The position numbers and the translations under genes are program-made. From contig JANVCC010000073.1 in assembly GCA_025345505.1 (NCBI GenBank), positions 5,593,448-5,657,447 on the forward strand: a stretch of 64,000 nucleotides of DNA, in the 5' to 3' direction. Every line of letters starts with the position of its first letter. The stretch's first letter is position 1. Shown piece by piece: positions 12,701-22,161 of the stretch. The notes beneath the pieces are model-generated. The model was not told where the DNA came from and made no database searches. It saw only the letters and a list, made by a program, of their open reading frames with translations. The DNA comes from Todiramphus chloris collaris (Eukaryota > Chordata > Aves > Coraciiformes > Alcedinidae).

Positions 12701-12906
12701 CCTGGACTAAGGAGCAGAGACGGCTGCAGGAAGGGGAAGAAGGTATTCGGGCATGGACAGATGGAGAGAAGCAGCAGCTTTTAAGCACTGGGCGGGTACA
12801 AGGCTACGATGGATATTTTGTTTTATCTGTGGAGCAGTATCTCGAACTTTCTGACAGTGCCAATAATATTCACTTTATGAGACAGAGTGAAATAGGCAGA
12901 AGGTAA
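3478..12906 (+). CDS. TENM1: Teneurin-1, C-terminal part (five exons, 3' end of gene)
   Basis: TENM1 is a large type II transmembrane cell-adhesion receptor. In the family the C-terminal extracellular part forms a YD-repeat barrel that binds latrophilins, and its tail carries the TCAP peptide. The coding join is 3478-3774, 7821-8208, 8882-10102, 10591-10733 and 12148-12906, with phases 0/1/1/0 at the four junctions. It gives about 935 residues of a protein that is ~2700 long in other vertebrates; the N-terminal cytoplasmic, EGF and NHL parts lie left of the window. Visible features are many YD-type repeats ([32 protein letters not shown]), an RHS core ([14 protein letters not shown]), and a C-terminal domain of the class described as Tox-GHH-like ([11 protein letters not shown]). 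The TCAP end reads [20 protein letters not shown]. The TCAP sequence and the adjacent convergent SH2D1A identify TENM1 rather than TENM2, 3 or 4. All splice sites are GT-AG and the frame is intact. Confidence 0.97.
3775..7820 (+). other. TENM1: TENM1 intron between exons A and B
   Basis: This 4046-base intron starts gtaagt and ends in ggttgcag. I recognise no gene, transposon or RNA inside it. Several open frames of 60-139 codons occur on both strands, mostly near 6.3-7.8 kb where GC rises, but none resembles a known protein. Confidence 0.85.
7821..8208 (+). CDS. TENM1: TENM1 exon B (YD-repeat region)
   Basis: This 388-base exon starts [20 protein letters not shown] and ends CTIRYRQT plus one base of a split glycine codon. 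The acceptor is ttgcag and the donor is ACAG|gttggt. Its first half is clearly richer in GC and CpG than neighbouring exons. That produces long antisense and shifted open frames over the same bases, which are shadows. The translation follows vertebrate TENM1 closely throughout. Confidence 0.97.
8209..8881 (+). other. TENM1: TENM1 intron between exons B and C
   Basis: This 673-base AT-rich intron starts gttggt and ends with a pyrimidine-rich tract and ttggacag at 8874-8881. Nothing else is recognised in it. Confidence 0.9.
8882..10102 (+). CDS. TENM1: TENM1 exon C (large YD-repeat / RHS-core exon)
   Basis: This 1221-base exon encodes about 407 residues, from (G)[15 protein letters not shown] to [11 protein letters not shown] plus one base of a split Asp codon. 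It holds the main run of YD repeats and, near its end (about 9930-10010), the RHS-associated core [20 protein letters not shown], which in solved teneurin structures caps the barrel. Codon 9571-9573 is TGT (Cys) in the repeat [10 protein letters not shown], where I recall the family having Arg. Frame and splice sites (ggacag / ACAG|gtaaaa) are intact. The open frame running on past 10102 is intron read-through. Confidence 0.98.
10103..10590 (+). other. TENM1: TENM1 intron between exons C and D
   Basis: This 488-base intron starts gtaaaa and ends cattttgtag. It is AT-rich, with no other feature seen. Confidence 0.9.
10591..10733 (+). CDS. TENM1: TENM1 exon D
   Basis: This 143-base exon begins by completing the split Asp codon, then reads [19 protein letters not shown] and ends TQEWDPGK in phase 0. 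The acceptor is ttttgtag and the donor is AAAG|gttagc. It links the RHS core to the C-terminal domain. The apparent frame running on to about 10853 is intronic. Confidence 0.97.
10734..12147 (+). other. TENM1: Last TENM1 intron
   Basis: This 1414-base intron starts gttagc and ends tattttcttttccag. No exon, repeat family or RNA gene is recognised inside it. Confidence 0.9.
12148..12906 (+). CDS. TENM1: TENM1 terminal coding exon (C-terminal domain and TCAP-1)
   Basis: This exon carries 759 coding bases (252 codons plus TAA) after a strong acceptor, ttttccag. It starts [20 protein letters not shown]. It contains a dibasic RTRR motif at 12571-12582, a charged helical stretch (about 12640-12740: [20 protein letters not shown]), and the TCAP-1 segment at the extreme C terminus. 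The final residues are a Gly-Arg-Arg tripeptide directly before the stop. Codons are GC-rich relative to the flanking intron. The frame must be read from the splice acceptor; the first in-frame ATG is not a start. Confidence 0.98.
   Translation, partial: TILGIQCELQKQLRNFISLDQLPMTPRYSDGKCYEGVKQPRFAAVPSVFGKGIKFAIKDGIVTADIIGVANEDSRRIAAILNNAHYLENLHFTIEGRDTHYFIKLGSLEEDLALIGNTGGRRILENGVNVTVSQMTSVMGGRTRRFADIQLQHGALCFNVRYGTTVEEEKNHVLEIARQRAVAQAWTKEQRRLQEGEEGIRAWTDGEKQQLLSTGRVQGYDGYFVLSVEQYLELSDSANNIHFMRQSEIGRR
12772..12894 (+). other. TENM1: TCAP-1 peptide coding segment
   Basis: These 41 codons run from [16 protein letters not shown] to FMRQSEI. They are followed by GGC AGA AGG (Gly-Arg-Arg) and TAA. 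In the family this is the teneurin C-terminal associated peptide, a corticotropin-releasing-factor-like peptide. Gly followed by two basic residues is the standard signal for cleavage and C-terminal amidation. Upstream, the segment is not preceded by a clear pair of basic residues (the residue before it is a single Lys), so how the peptide is released cannot be read from the sequence. Confidence 0.85.
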
Positions 12907-12996
12907 CAAAGAAAATCTCTGCCTTTGCGTCACCAAAGACTGCCTGTTTTTAAACGTAAAATGGTTTATTGTATTGGTTTTTCTAGATCAGAACTC

Positions 12997-13004
12997 TGTA
13001 TATA
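12997..13004 (+). promoter_or_regulatory. Pumilio-type site in TENM1 3' UTR
   Basis: TGTATATA matches the Pumilio recognition consensus UGUANAUA. It lies about 90 bases after the TENM1 stop codon. An 8-base match is weak evidence on its own. Confidence 0.35.
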
Positions 13005-16000
13005 TAAATATAGAGGAAAAAAAAAAAACCATATCCAACTGCCTTTAAATGTGACAGAAGATGGTATTTTAATATTGTTCGTTTAACTCTTTGAGAGATA
13101 CCAGTGACGATTTTTAGTTCTCGTGTGGCAGTATTCAAACATTTCAGAAGCAGAGTCCCGAGAGCTGCGCGCGGGGTGCCCGGGGGGACACCGCGCAGCC
13201 CTGCGGGGTGGGGGGCAGCGCAGCGTGCTCTGCCTTCTCCTAAAGAAACACGACTTTTTTTGTTGTTGTTGGTTTAATAATTCACCAATTATTTGAAAGG
13301 TTACAGAGCCTGATTCTGCAACCCGTATTTACTGGGTAGCTTTTATCCCGGTGAGATCTCCCGTAAGTTCAAGGGATCGCGTACAGAAACCAGACTGTGT
13401 ATGGAAACTTGTAGTTGCTCACCAACCCCGCACGCGTCATTCCTCACAGCTAGGATCTAAGGGATTTTCTAACCTGAGAAGCCCAACTGGTATTGGATGC
13501 AGTGGGTAAAAGGCTGTCCCATGTGGCCTTCAGCTTCGCTCGGCCGTAGCCACCTCTCAGCCACTCCGTGACGAGCACCACGTTGTTTCTTTCTGGGCCC
13601 CTCTCCCAAGGTTTCCCTCGGCACTGGGTTGTGCTGGAGTCCAGCAGCACACGCAGAGCTGACGATCTTCCTGGTGGAGACCACGCTGCTGGGCTGCAAC
13701 CCCACATCAGGGGTGGCCAGAGAAGGGCTCTGTGAGCACTGTGGTCAACAGGAGTCTCTGCGTTGACATCAGTGTGCTCCAAACTGGGCTTTAACTGAGT
13801 GCTTTTGGGACAAGCCTGGTTACCCCACTGGGAGTGCATGGTGCAGTGACAGCAAAGCCGTGCAGGATCAGTCCTGCCTGCGGTCATTGGGCCAGGACTC
13901 ATCTTCTCACAGATCACTTGGAAATTGCAGTGTTGTTGGGTTTAGGCATCGCGTTTTTTCCATCTCCAATTAATAATCCTGTTGAATTACTCATTTTTTG
14001 GAGTCTGAAGAAGATCGGTGGGTTGGGAGTTGGTGAACCTAAGTGTGGATAGTAAATATGTTGATAAACACGTAGAACATTGTGGGGATGACTCTTCACT
14101 TTTCAGCTCGCTATCTAGAGCACATAGAAAAGCATTATATTGCATGGACAGAAATTTTTATTTCCCAAGGTATCATGCGCTGCTGGCACAGATATTTCAT
14201 AGCAGAGTAGGTGATCCTTCCTTCAGCTTGTCATTTTTAAAAGATCTGATTATCAGGAGGTGGGGAGGGCACACAGGGCGGGGTCGGGCGGGTAGACAAT
14301 TTCCTTTACTGACTTTCAGAGGGAGCTAGAAGTCTTGTTATAGAGCCTGTGTATCCGTAACAGTGATGTTATTGCACATTTCTCTCAAAACAAACGTACT
14401 AAAGATATTGAAACAATTTCTGCTCGTATTTACCGAAGCCAACGAAGTGTTTTCTTTGTCCTTCTCCCTTCTTTCCAGTTTTCTTTTTTTCCCTTGTTTT
14501 TGGGCAAGTGGAGCAGACTGTACCAAAGTTAGAGATGAGCCTGAACTGGCACCTGAGACCTGACCTCCCCCGCTCCAGGGGTTTGTCCGCAGGTCTCAGC
14601 CTCACACCATCAGCATCTCTTTCCAGACTCGCTCGCTCCCCCCGGGAGCCGGCGCAGCTTCGGGGGTGCAGGATCAGGCTGAGCGAGAGCCTGGCCCCTG
14701 AAACCACCCTCTACTCCCCAGCCAGGGGCGATTGTGGACCAAAATCTGCACCTACACATTTTGATCAGGCTCATCATTAACTAACGTACAGAACTGGGAG
14801 CTGGCAACGTCCCGGGTTGACAGCTCTGATTTCTGTAGTTTTCCATACAAGCACGGAGAATTTGAATACCTCCACACCAGCCTAAAAATGGACCTTCAAA
14901 TCCTTGAGCCTCTAATATGCTTTTAATCAATGGAAGAATAATTTAAGAATTTGTATATAGAGAGTGCATTCATAAACGTGATGATGTATTTTATCACTGA
15001 TCCAAGATGTCAATATTAGAGTCTATTTTACTTATATTTTAAGCAATTATACTTTTTTGCAATTCACTAACGAGGATCATTGTCAAACTGCTTTAAATAT
15101 CCATTATAAACAAATATTTGAAGCTATTAGAATTACCTTGAACTGTGCATTTCTAGTATGTAATACATATTTAGTTAGCTTGTGCCTTTAGTTTCTTAAA
15201 GTTATATTTGTATTATATGCAGGAAATGCACTTTGTATTACCTACAGCTGTGTTTTTTAATACTGCCTTGATTACTGTTGTTCTCATATTATGCCAAAAG
15301 GTCAAAGAGTGAAATGTGTTACAGGTTTGTCTCTGAAAGTAGATTTGGCATTTTCCCAGTTCCTGGGTGCAGTCTAAGGTACATTTTTGAATAACATTTC
15401 TTACGAGGATATGGATGTGTGAAGAATCACGTGACATTACATGGCCCCGTTACAAAAGCAAAAACTAAACTGCCTTCATCCTAACAGCTGCAGAAATGTA
15501 GGAAACTAAACGTAAACGTCGTGTTGAGATGACAGTGCTAAAGAAACAAGTTGTTACTGACAGAGCACTGGTCGTAGCTACGCGTGGGCCAGCCAGCAGT
15601 GATTCGTGAGAACTAAGCAAACAAAGTAGCTTTGGACCATCTTGTTCATGAACAACCTCAGATGGAGGCAGGGAATGTTTCAGTCTCCATTTATTTTTTT
15701 TCTCCTAGTAGTTAGAACAATTTCTCAGTGTTGGGGTTTTTTTTTTTGTAGTTTTCCTTTATTATTATTTTTAAGTTTTATTTTTGCACTAACCCAAATG
15801 AGGAAAAGAAAAATAATGGCATGGAAATTTTTACTGTTATTTAGACCAGATAATTTGATGCTAGCATTCTGCACTGCAAACAAGGTTCTGAAAGTGAGAA
15901 AAAAAGAATAAAGTCAAATAAAATAATAAAGGAAAATAAAGGAAAATAAAATAAATAAAAAACCACTGTTGCACACTATCCTGTAGCAAAGTACTTGCCA

Positions 16001-16189
16001 TGAGAAATACATGCTATATTTTTTATGACAGCCAAACCAATAGTGTGTACGAGTAACGTTTCCTTTGCTTTCATATTTATTTAGCAAATCTAGAACATTT
16101 CAAAGGTATAAATATATATATATAGATATCTATGTAGAACATAGCCAAATAAATATATATGAACTGGTCAATGTGCATCTGGGTATACA

Positions 16190-16600
16190 CAGCCCCCGCT
16201 GTTTGGTTCGAGCTCTTCAACCTCCCCTCAGTCGTAGGCTCGCTCGGTAGCCGTGGCCTCGCTCCCGGGCCGCGGGCGCTCCCGAAGCAGGCGCCAAGTG
16301 CCAGCCCCACGCTCCCGGCCCGCTGAGGCCCTGCCGTGCCCACAGCCAGGGCCAGCGGCTCTGCGGAGGGGAGCAATGGCGCGATCGGTGCCGCTGGGAG
16401 CCAAGGTGCCATTCCGAAGGGGCGAGCGGTTTAGGCAGAGGAGCTCCTGTTGTATCCCGAGCGAAAGGAGCTCGGCAGATCCCCGGCGGGCGTTCGCTCG
16501 CTCGCTCGCTCGCTCGGGGGGACTCGCCGGAGCGCGGCACGGTGCCGCTCGGTTCAGGCGGCTGCCGAGGGCCGGAAGGGTTTTCCCCATCCGATGCTGA
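16190..16600. other. CpG-rich block with (GCTC)n repeat
   Basis: A roughly 400-base stretch very rich in G, C and CpG is embedded in AT-rich sequence. The region just before it is an AT/TA repeat run at about 16108-16165. It contains a tetranucleotide repeat (gctc, about six units) at 16495-16517. Frames are open on both strands but encode arginine/alanine/proline-rich low-complexity sequence with no known domain. It could be a CpG island with its own promoter, a GC-rich structured UTR element, or an expanded repeat. Nothing decides between these. Confidence 0.55.
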
Positions 16601-17266
16601 CTGTTACTTAAACCTCTCCTTGATACAAAAAAAAATGACCAGGTCGAAAGCGCCCTGACTGCCAGAGGAATTGCTCCTGGGCAGAAACTGGGAACGGTGG
16701 AGTCGGACTCGCTGTGGATTTGTCCGGGCATTTGTCACCTGCCATTGTTTGTCTAAGGAAACGTGTTTGACAATTTCCAGTTTTTCCTTAGATCTCGTGG
16801 TGGACTTTAGCCTTTTAATAAATGTTAGTATATCAGATCGTGTCCTTGACAGTATTTTACTTGTATGAACCATAATAAAACATTAAAATCTTCATACTCT
16901 TCGGGCAGAAGTGTCAATAAACGAGGAAGAGAAGCATAGCATACGATATATGTCGAAGTAACGTTCCTTTTTAGCTTTCTCATCAACAGTAAAAATGTTT
17001 ACAATGTATGCCAAGATCTTCACTTTCTGTCTAACACCAGTTAGAGGTTCTGATCTTACAGAAATTGTGTTATAATGGCCTCAGCCTCGTTGCTAGGAAA
17101 CAATAGACCCCAATTTTTTTATTCCTGCTCTAACTCCTGTGCTGAATAGTGACTGGATACTGTACAGGTTTATGTTATATGGCTGCAGTTAAATGGTCTG
17201 ATGCATTTTGCTCTGGGTTTCAGACCAGAAGCATGCATTTTCTACAAGAACATCCCAGCAACACGC

Positions 17267-17274
17267 TGTAAATA
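17267..17274 (+). promoter_or_regulatory. Pumilio-type site near the end of the TENM1 3' UTR
   Basis: TGTAAATA is a full match to UGUANAUA, about 70 bases before the poly(A) signal at 17342. Confidence 0.35.
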
Positions 17275-17341
17275 TCAAAAGTTAATATATTATGTGTCGA
17301 TATTTGAAAAAGAAAGTACTTTGACTATTTCATTTTTAAAA

Positions 17342-17383
17342 AATAAAGGTGCAAACTGATGGCGTGTGATGTTGTCTTTGTCT
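17342..17383 (+). terminator. TENM1: Probable TENM1 poly(A) signal
   Basis: AATAAA at 17342-17347 is followed 13-36 bases later by a GT-rich stretch (tggcgtgtgatgttgtcttt), the arrangement of a functional cleavage site. Base composition shifts after this point from AT-rich to mixed. Earlier AATAAA copies at 16874 and 16916 could serve as alternative sites. Confidence 0.6.
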
Positions 17384-20300
17384 ACACCACATTTTTGGGA
17401 TATTCTGGTCATGTCAGCAAAAGGTGCTTCCGTACAGCTCGGTGAGGGCTTCAGACAATATTGGTCGATTCAGAAGTTGAGGAGCAGGGGGTTGCTACCA
17501 AGGTTTAATTTTACTTCTGTTTCACCAAAGTTCCCACCTATAGCTCTGCAGCTTTCACTGCAGGTGAAGTCACAGGCAGTTCCTGTGTACAGTTTATTAC
17601 ATTTCATCAGAACAAGTGTGGGAGAGGAAAAAAAAAACCTGCTGAATGCCTTTGCACTCCCAGGAACTGAGTGGGTGAAGCTGACGTGGTGGTAGGGGAT
17701 GAGGAGCAAAGTTTAAACACCTGCATATTCCGTAGAGCAAAAAGGTGATAATGAACGTGCACAAACGTGCACATGAGGACAAGTAAAAAGCCCAGCACAT
17801 GCAGCAGGGCAGAGGAGACCGTGAAGTGGAGGGGCAAAAGCAGCGTTTAAGGCTAAAGGAAAGGTTATGTGGTTAAGAACAGATGGGAGCAGCTGGGCTG
17901 GGCAGTAACCCAGCATGAGGGCTGAGGCTGAAGAGCTGTGTTGGATGGATAAGAAAGAAGCGAGGCCAGAGGGGTCCTCTGGTAGAAAAGGGAAGAAAAC
18001 CAGCGTGGGAGATGGGATTGATTGAGTGCTGCAGGAGGGCTGTCACAGCTGTAGCTAGGGAGGCCAAACCAGGATCATTCACTGCAGAGGGGAGGAGAAG
18101 GCAGAGAAGAGAGAGCTGGGGCAGGGGATGCAGAGTCCCTGCAGTGAGCTGCAAAATCAGCTGTTGGAGCCAGGGCTGTGGTACCCAGGGGCAGGAGGGT
18201 AGTGGGGAGTCTCAGGGCAAAGCAACTGCAGCAGTGTGGGGCTGTGTCCTAGTGTGGCTGGAACCAGGCAGAAATGGTGGGATTAGATGTTATCTGGTTG
18301 AAGTCATGCCTACAAAAGGCAGCTACAGCTCACTAAAAGGAGCTGTAGCTCTTCACACCTCAGTCAATGCATGAAATCAGTGTAATTTCCATATTGCTGT
18401 TCCCATAACTAAACATCAACTCCTAGTCCCACGGGTACCATGAGCTTTTCTCTCTGTTTCCACCTTGTTTAAGCCTACAGCAATTCCAGGCCCTTGGGTA
18501 CCCGAAAGAAACAACATAAACAAGCCTCTGTCTTAATAATTTACATCGGAAACTGAAACAACAGTCTCAGCTTTAAACAAAAATGGCATCTTCTGGCCTA
18601 TTTTATGTTTGGTGGGTTTTTTAATCAGAGCAATGTACTGCTGGAGCCACCCATAGTCAAACCAGTTATCCTCAGCTCATTGCACTGCAGAGTGGCCAGG
18701 CAGCTGCTGGTCTTGTGCCACGGGATTTCCACAGGCGGCACTGGCAGCCTCAGCCTTCGCTTGAAGGAAATAGAGCCTTTCTATAGGAAACAGCCCTTGG
18801 GCAAAGTGCTTCCCACTGCATTTATCCCCACCACAGTGCCAGCATCTGCCACAAACCATTTCTGAGCAAACTCTTTCCTGCTCCCAGGAGAACCCAGGTA
18901 AACCAGGAGTTTAGACCCAGCACTTAGAAAGCAAAAGGGCTCCCGCAGGATGCCCGGGAGCACACACACGTTCTGCCAGCATCCAGCAGGGCCGTTTCAG
19001 GGCAGGGTGGTTTGCAGGAGCACAGACCTGTAGAGGAATGACCAGGGACCAGCTGCCGCAGACATGCAGCAAGCTGGGAAACCTTTGAGGCCCAGAAGAG
19101 GAGGGAAAGGGTTGATGGGCATGACTTTTTCAGCAAAGCAGCTGGTGCTGTGAATTTTCACTCTGTGCTGGTCATGGGCGGTTCAGCAGCTCCATGGGTA
19201 GAGTTTGCTGAATTATGTAATGATTAAAAAAACAAAGCAAAGCCCCCCCCATCTCTTAAGTATCATATTAAAGCGTAAATCCTGCTGGATTTTCCACTGT
19301 ATAGCACTGTCTGAAGACCTCTGTTTCAACCAACAAGCATATGAAACAAGGAGGCAGAGAGCAACACATGCACGGGGTGTAAAAATACCATGTGACTAGT
19401 CAAGAGGGGTTGGGACGTTTCACTGGAAAAGAAAATTAGCCTTCATTTAGCCAGCAGCTGACTAATGAACTAAAACTGGCACAGCTTTGCAGCAGTATTG
19501 CCCACTGGTCCCTGTTATGATGGGGCTGTTGATTTATTACATGTATTCCCACCGATGGGTTACAAGGAACATACTGTGCTTCATGGAAAATGTTTTAGTG
19601 CTTGCACTGGCTCACTCACTCTCTTACACACAAATAGAGCCACTTAGAGCAAGGGGGGGAAAGTAAACCTTCCAGCCTTATCAAATGCAGCTCGGAGCAT
19701 CCTGACCTTGCTGGCTCCTGCACTTGCAGCCCATTTAGCTCTGTGGCTCTTTGCATATAGGGGTGGGTGTGTGTCCTTCAGCAGTATCTTAAATGAAACC
19801 CTCCACCCATCATCTACTTCACTGATGTATCCTGGATCCTGCCTTGTTTTCAGCTCACTGGAAGCAAGCTGGATGCATATACAGATAAACACAGTGGGGC
19901 TATTGCAGGTAGGTGGCTGCTGCCTCAGGAACCACCACCTGCCCCCAGCAGCTGCGGTGCCTCTCCCTGTGCCACCAAGCCATCGATGGCTGGGTCTGAT
20001 GGAATTCCATTGGGTTCGTTCTCCTGTGCCTGTAGCCTGGTGTTTCTGGAAAAGCCTCTTTCCCCCTTCAGAAATGTTTTCAGCCTTCCAAAGCTGTGCA
20101 GGATAGTATGGTCAGAGGTATAGGCATGAAACATTTAACCAGAGCAACCCAAAGGTGGGCATACAGTGTTTAGGAGTTGGGTTTTTAAAATATATGTATA
20201 TATTTGTAATCCATTTGCAATCAGTGTTAATCTTGTGCTTTGGAAGGGAGCACAAAAGAATCACATATTCTTTTTTGGTGGTCAGGACCATTTGTGCAGG

Positions 20301-20715
20301 TTGAAGGGTGACTAGTGGTGTCACAAACCCTGCCAGCCAGCCCAGATGCATCCCCCTCACAGACAGAGCCCACTGTCCCTGCGCCAGGGCTGGGGTGGCT
20401 CCCAAAGCTTAGGGGAGCATGCCCAAGCCTGCCTGGCAGAAACCCACAGTGGGAGCCTGGCCCCTGTCTACCACTGTGGCTGCAGTGCAGACACAGTACC
20501 AGCTCCTGAAACAAGAGGGCTGTAGGACATCCAGGCTCATCAAAAGCATTTCCTACTGCCTGTCAGTTCAGACAGCACCTCCAGCATGCTTGTTAGACCC
20601 TGAGTGTAAAAGGCTTGTACTCCGAGTTCTCTGGTAGCCTCACGCTAACCCTGCACAGCCAGTGAGTCCTGTAGCTTCCACCCTGTCCACCAGGAGCCCA
20701 GCAGCAGCATGGAGA
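17384..20715. other. Intergenic spacer between TENM1 and SH2D1A
   Basis: This is mixed-composition DNA with a G-rich section near 17.7-18.3 kb. I found no coding exon, RNA gene or recognisable transposon. Open frames on both strands are short and match nothing familiar. Confidence 0.7.
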
Positions 20716-20720
20716 CACAC

Positions 20721-21298
20721 TGTGGTAGTTTGACCTTGGCTGGATGCCAGGTGCCCACCAAGCCTCTCTATCACTTCAACCCCCAATCCTCCTCCTCCTT
20801 TCAGCTGGACCAGGGAGAAGAAAATAACATGAAACTCATGGATTAAGACAAAGGCAGTTTAATGAAAAGCAAAGCAAGGCCGTGCATGGAAGCAAAAGAA
20901 AACAAAGATTTCTTTTCTACTTCCCTTCAGCAGGTGCTGGCTTGCCTTCTTTGGGGAGCAGGGCTCCAAACACATAGGGGTTGCTCTGGAGGACAAGTGG
21001 ATGCCCCTCCCTCCTCCTCCTCCTTCTAGCTTTTATAGTTCAGTTGACGGCATATGGTATGGACTATCCCTTCGGTCAGTTTGGGTCAGCTGTCCCAGTC
21101 ATGTCCCCTCCCAAGGTCTTGTCCCCCCATCCCTCTGCAGGGGGAATGTTGGAAACCAGCCTTGGTTCTGTGCAAGCCCTGCCCAGCAGCAGCCACAATG
21201 GGTGTGTTATCAGCACCTTTCCAGCTCCCAGTGCAAAGCACAGCACTGGGAGGGCTGCTATGGGGACAGTTAACTCCAGCTCAGACAGACCCAATACA
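20721..21298 (+). mobile_element. Solo LTR of an endogenous retrovirus (copy 1)
   Basis: This 578-base element starts TGTGGTAGTTTGACCTTGGC and ends CCAATACA, giving TG...CA termini. It is flanked by the 5-base repeat cacac (20716-20720 and 21299-21303), a possible target-site duplication although the sequence is simple. The GACC..GGCTGGATGCCAGGTGCC start resembles a common avian ERV LTR family. A TATA-like cttttatag lies at about 21030. No gag, pol or env sequence adjoins it, so it is a solo LTR. It lies antisense to SH2D1A, just beyond that gene's likely poly(A) site. A second copy is at 26459-27031. Confidence 0.85.
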
Positions 21299-21311
21299 CA
21301 CACAGCAGTAA

Positions 21312-21351
21312 ACACATAAAAGCAGACAAAGTCATGCAAAAATAATTTATT
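21312..21351 (-). terminator. SH2D1A: Probable SH2D1A poly(A) signal
   Basis: On the minus strand AATAAA (21351-21346) lies about 770 bases after the SH2D1A stop. It is followed by a T/GT-rich stretch reading ATGACTTTGTCTGCTTTTAT. The transcript would end just before the LTR at 20721-21298. This is the best signal I see, but it is a prediction only. Confidence 0.5.
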
Positions 21352-22120
21352 TAATTTTTTTTTAAATTGTATGCAGGGGTCGTTTGTGTCAAGTACAGAG
21401 AGCAGCCGAAAACAAACAATGGCATTCCCCACTCCACTGGCTCTTCTCTGTTACTCGGTGCATTGCTGAAGCTTTTGATCATTTGTGCAAACTACAGCTT
21501 TTGTCCACCCAGGCAGTGGTGGAAGTGCTGCCCTGTTACAGGGCAGAGTGCCTGTTGTGATGGGAAAGCAATTAGCAGTGATACTCCTGGTGCCATTTCT
21601 GGAATGTCTTCAGGACCTGTATGAATGTTAGGCAAACAGCCCGTCCAAGGCAAGGACACTTAAATGCAAGCAATTTCCTAAGGCTATAAAGGGGGACTTG
21701 CCCAGTTCTACATATATGGCAACCAGAACAAAGTAGAGAAGAGTCCAAAGTTCAGTTATGTAAAATTACTAACTAATTACTAATTAGGAACTAATCCTGA
21801 AGTGAAAAACATTTTGTATTTGACAGTACAAAGAGAAAAATAAAAGCTATTACACTATTTAGTAATCGATTTCTTTCTCTTAGGAAAAAAAACCCAAAAC
21901 ACACACAAAAAAAACCCCAAAACCCAACCTAGATGCAAAACATCTTGAACCTTTAAAATTCTAAATTTTGAGCTAGAAATTCTATGCACTACACATTTCT
22001 GCAAATGTTACAGGAAAACTCATGGAGTTGTATTAACTGTCATATAAATCATTCTGTTCTAGCGCGCGGACGAGAGGAGACACTGGAAGATATGGTTATG
22101 CCATGCTTGAGGAATTGTCT

Positions 22121-22161
22121 TCATGATGGCTGCAGGTGGAAGTCATGGCCTTCATTTCTCC
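22121..22161 (-). CDS. SH2D1A: SH2D1A exon 4 (coding part)
   Basis: After a pyrimidine-rich acceptor (TTATTTCTCTTAG), 41 coding bases complete a split Gly codon and encode [12 protein letters not shown] followed by TGA. The length equals that of human exon 4. Aligned to the human tail, Gly, Glu, Asp and Leu fall in the same columns, but the rest differs. The exon is too short for any ORF search. I found it by phase, length and residual similarity, so it is the least certain of the four. Confidence 0.78.

Larger units (their letters stand above)
12907..17365 (+). other. TENM1: Probable TENM1 3' UTR
   Basis: About 4.4 kb without a recognisable gene follows the TENM1 stop. It is mostly AT-rich, with Pumilio-type motifs at 12997 and 17267 and poly(A) signals at 16874, 16916 and 17342. 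Mammalian TENM1 mRNA also has a very long 3' UTR, so I infer that this stretch is transcribed. Exceptions to the AT-rich pattern are a short GC block at about 13160-13230 and a CpG-rich block at about 16190-16600. An (A/T)-rich run of AATAAA-like repeats lies at 15905-15965. The end point is inferred from the last strong poly(A) signal. Confidence 0.6.

Noticed and set aside
3478-12906. Assignment as TENM2, 3 or 4
   Set aside because: YD-repeat exons are similar in all teneurins, but the TCAP sequence and the adjacent convergent SH2D1A point to TENM1.
16253-16731. Protein-coding gene in the CpG-rich block
   Set aside because: Frames are open on both strands only because AT-rich stop codons are scarce; the products are Arg/Ala/Pro low-complexity with no domain.
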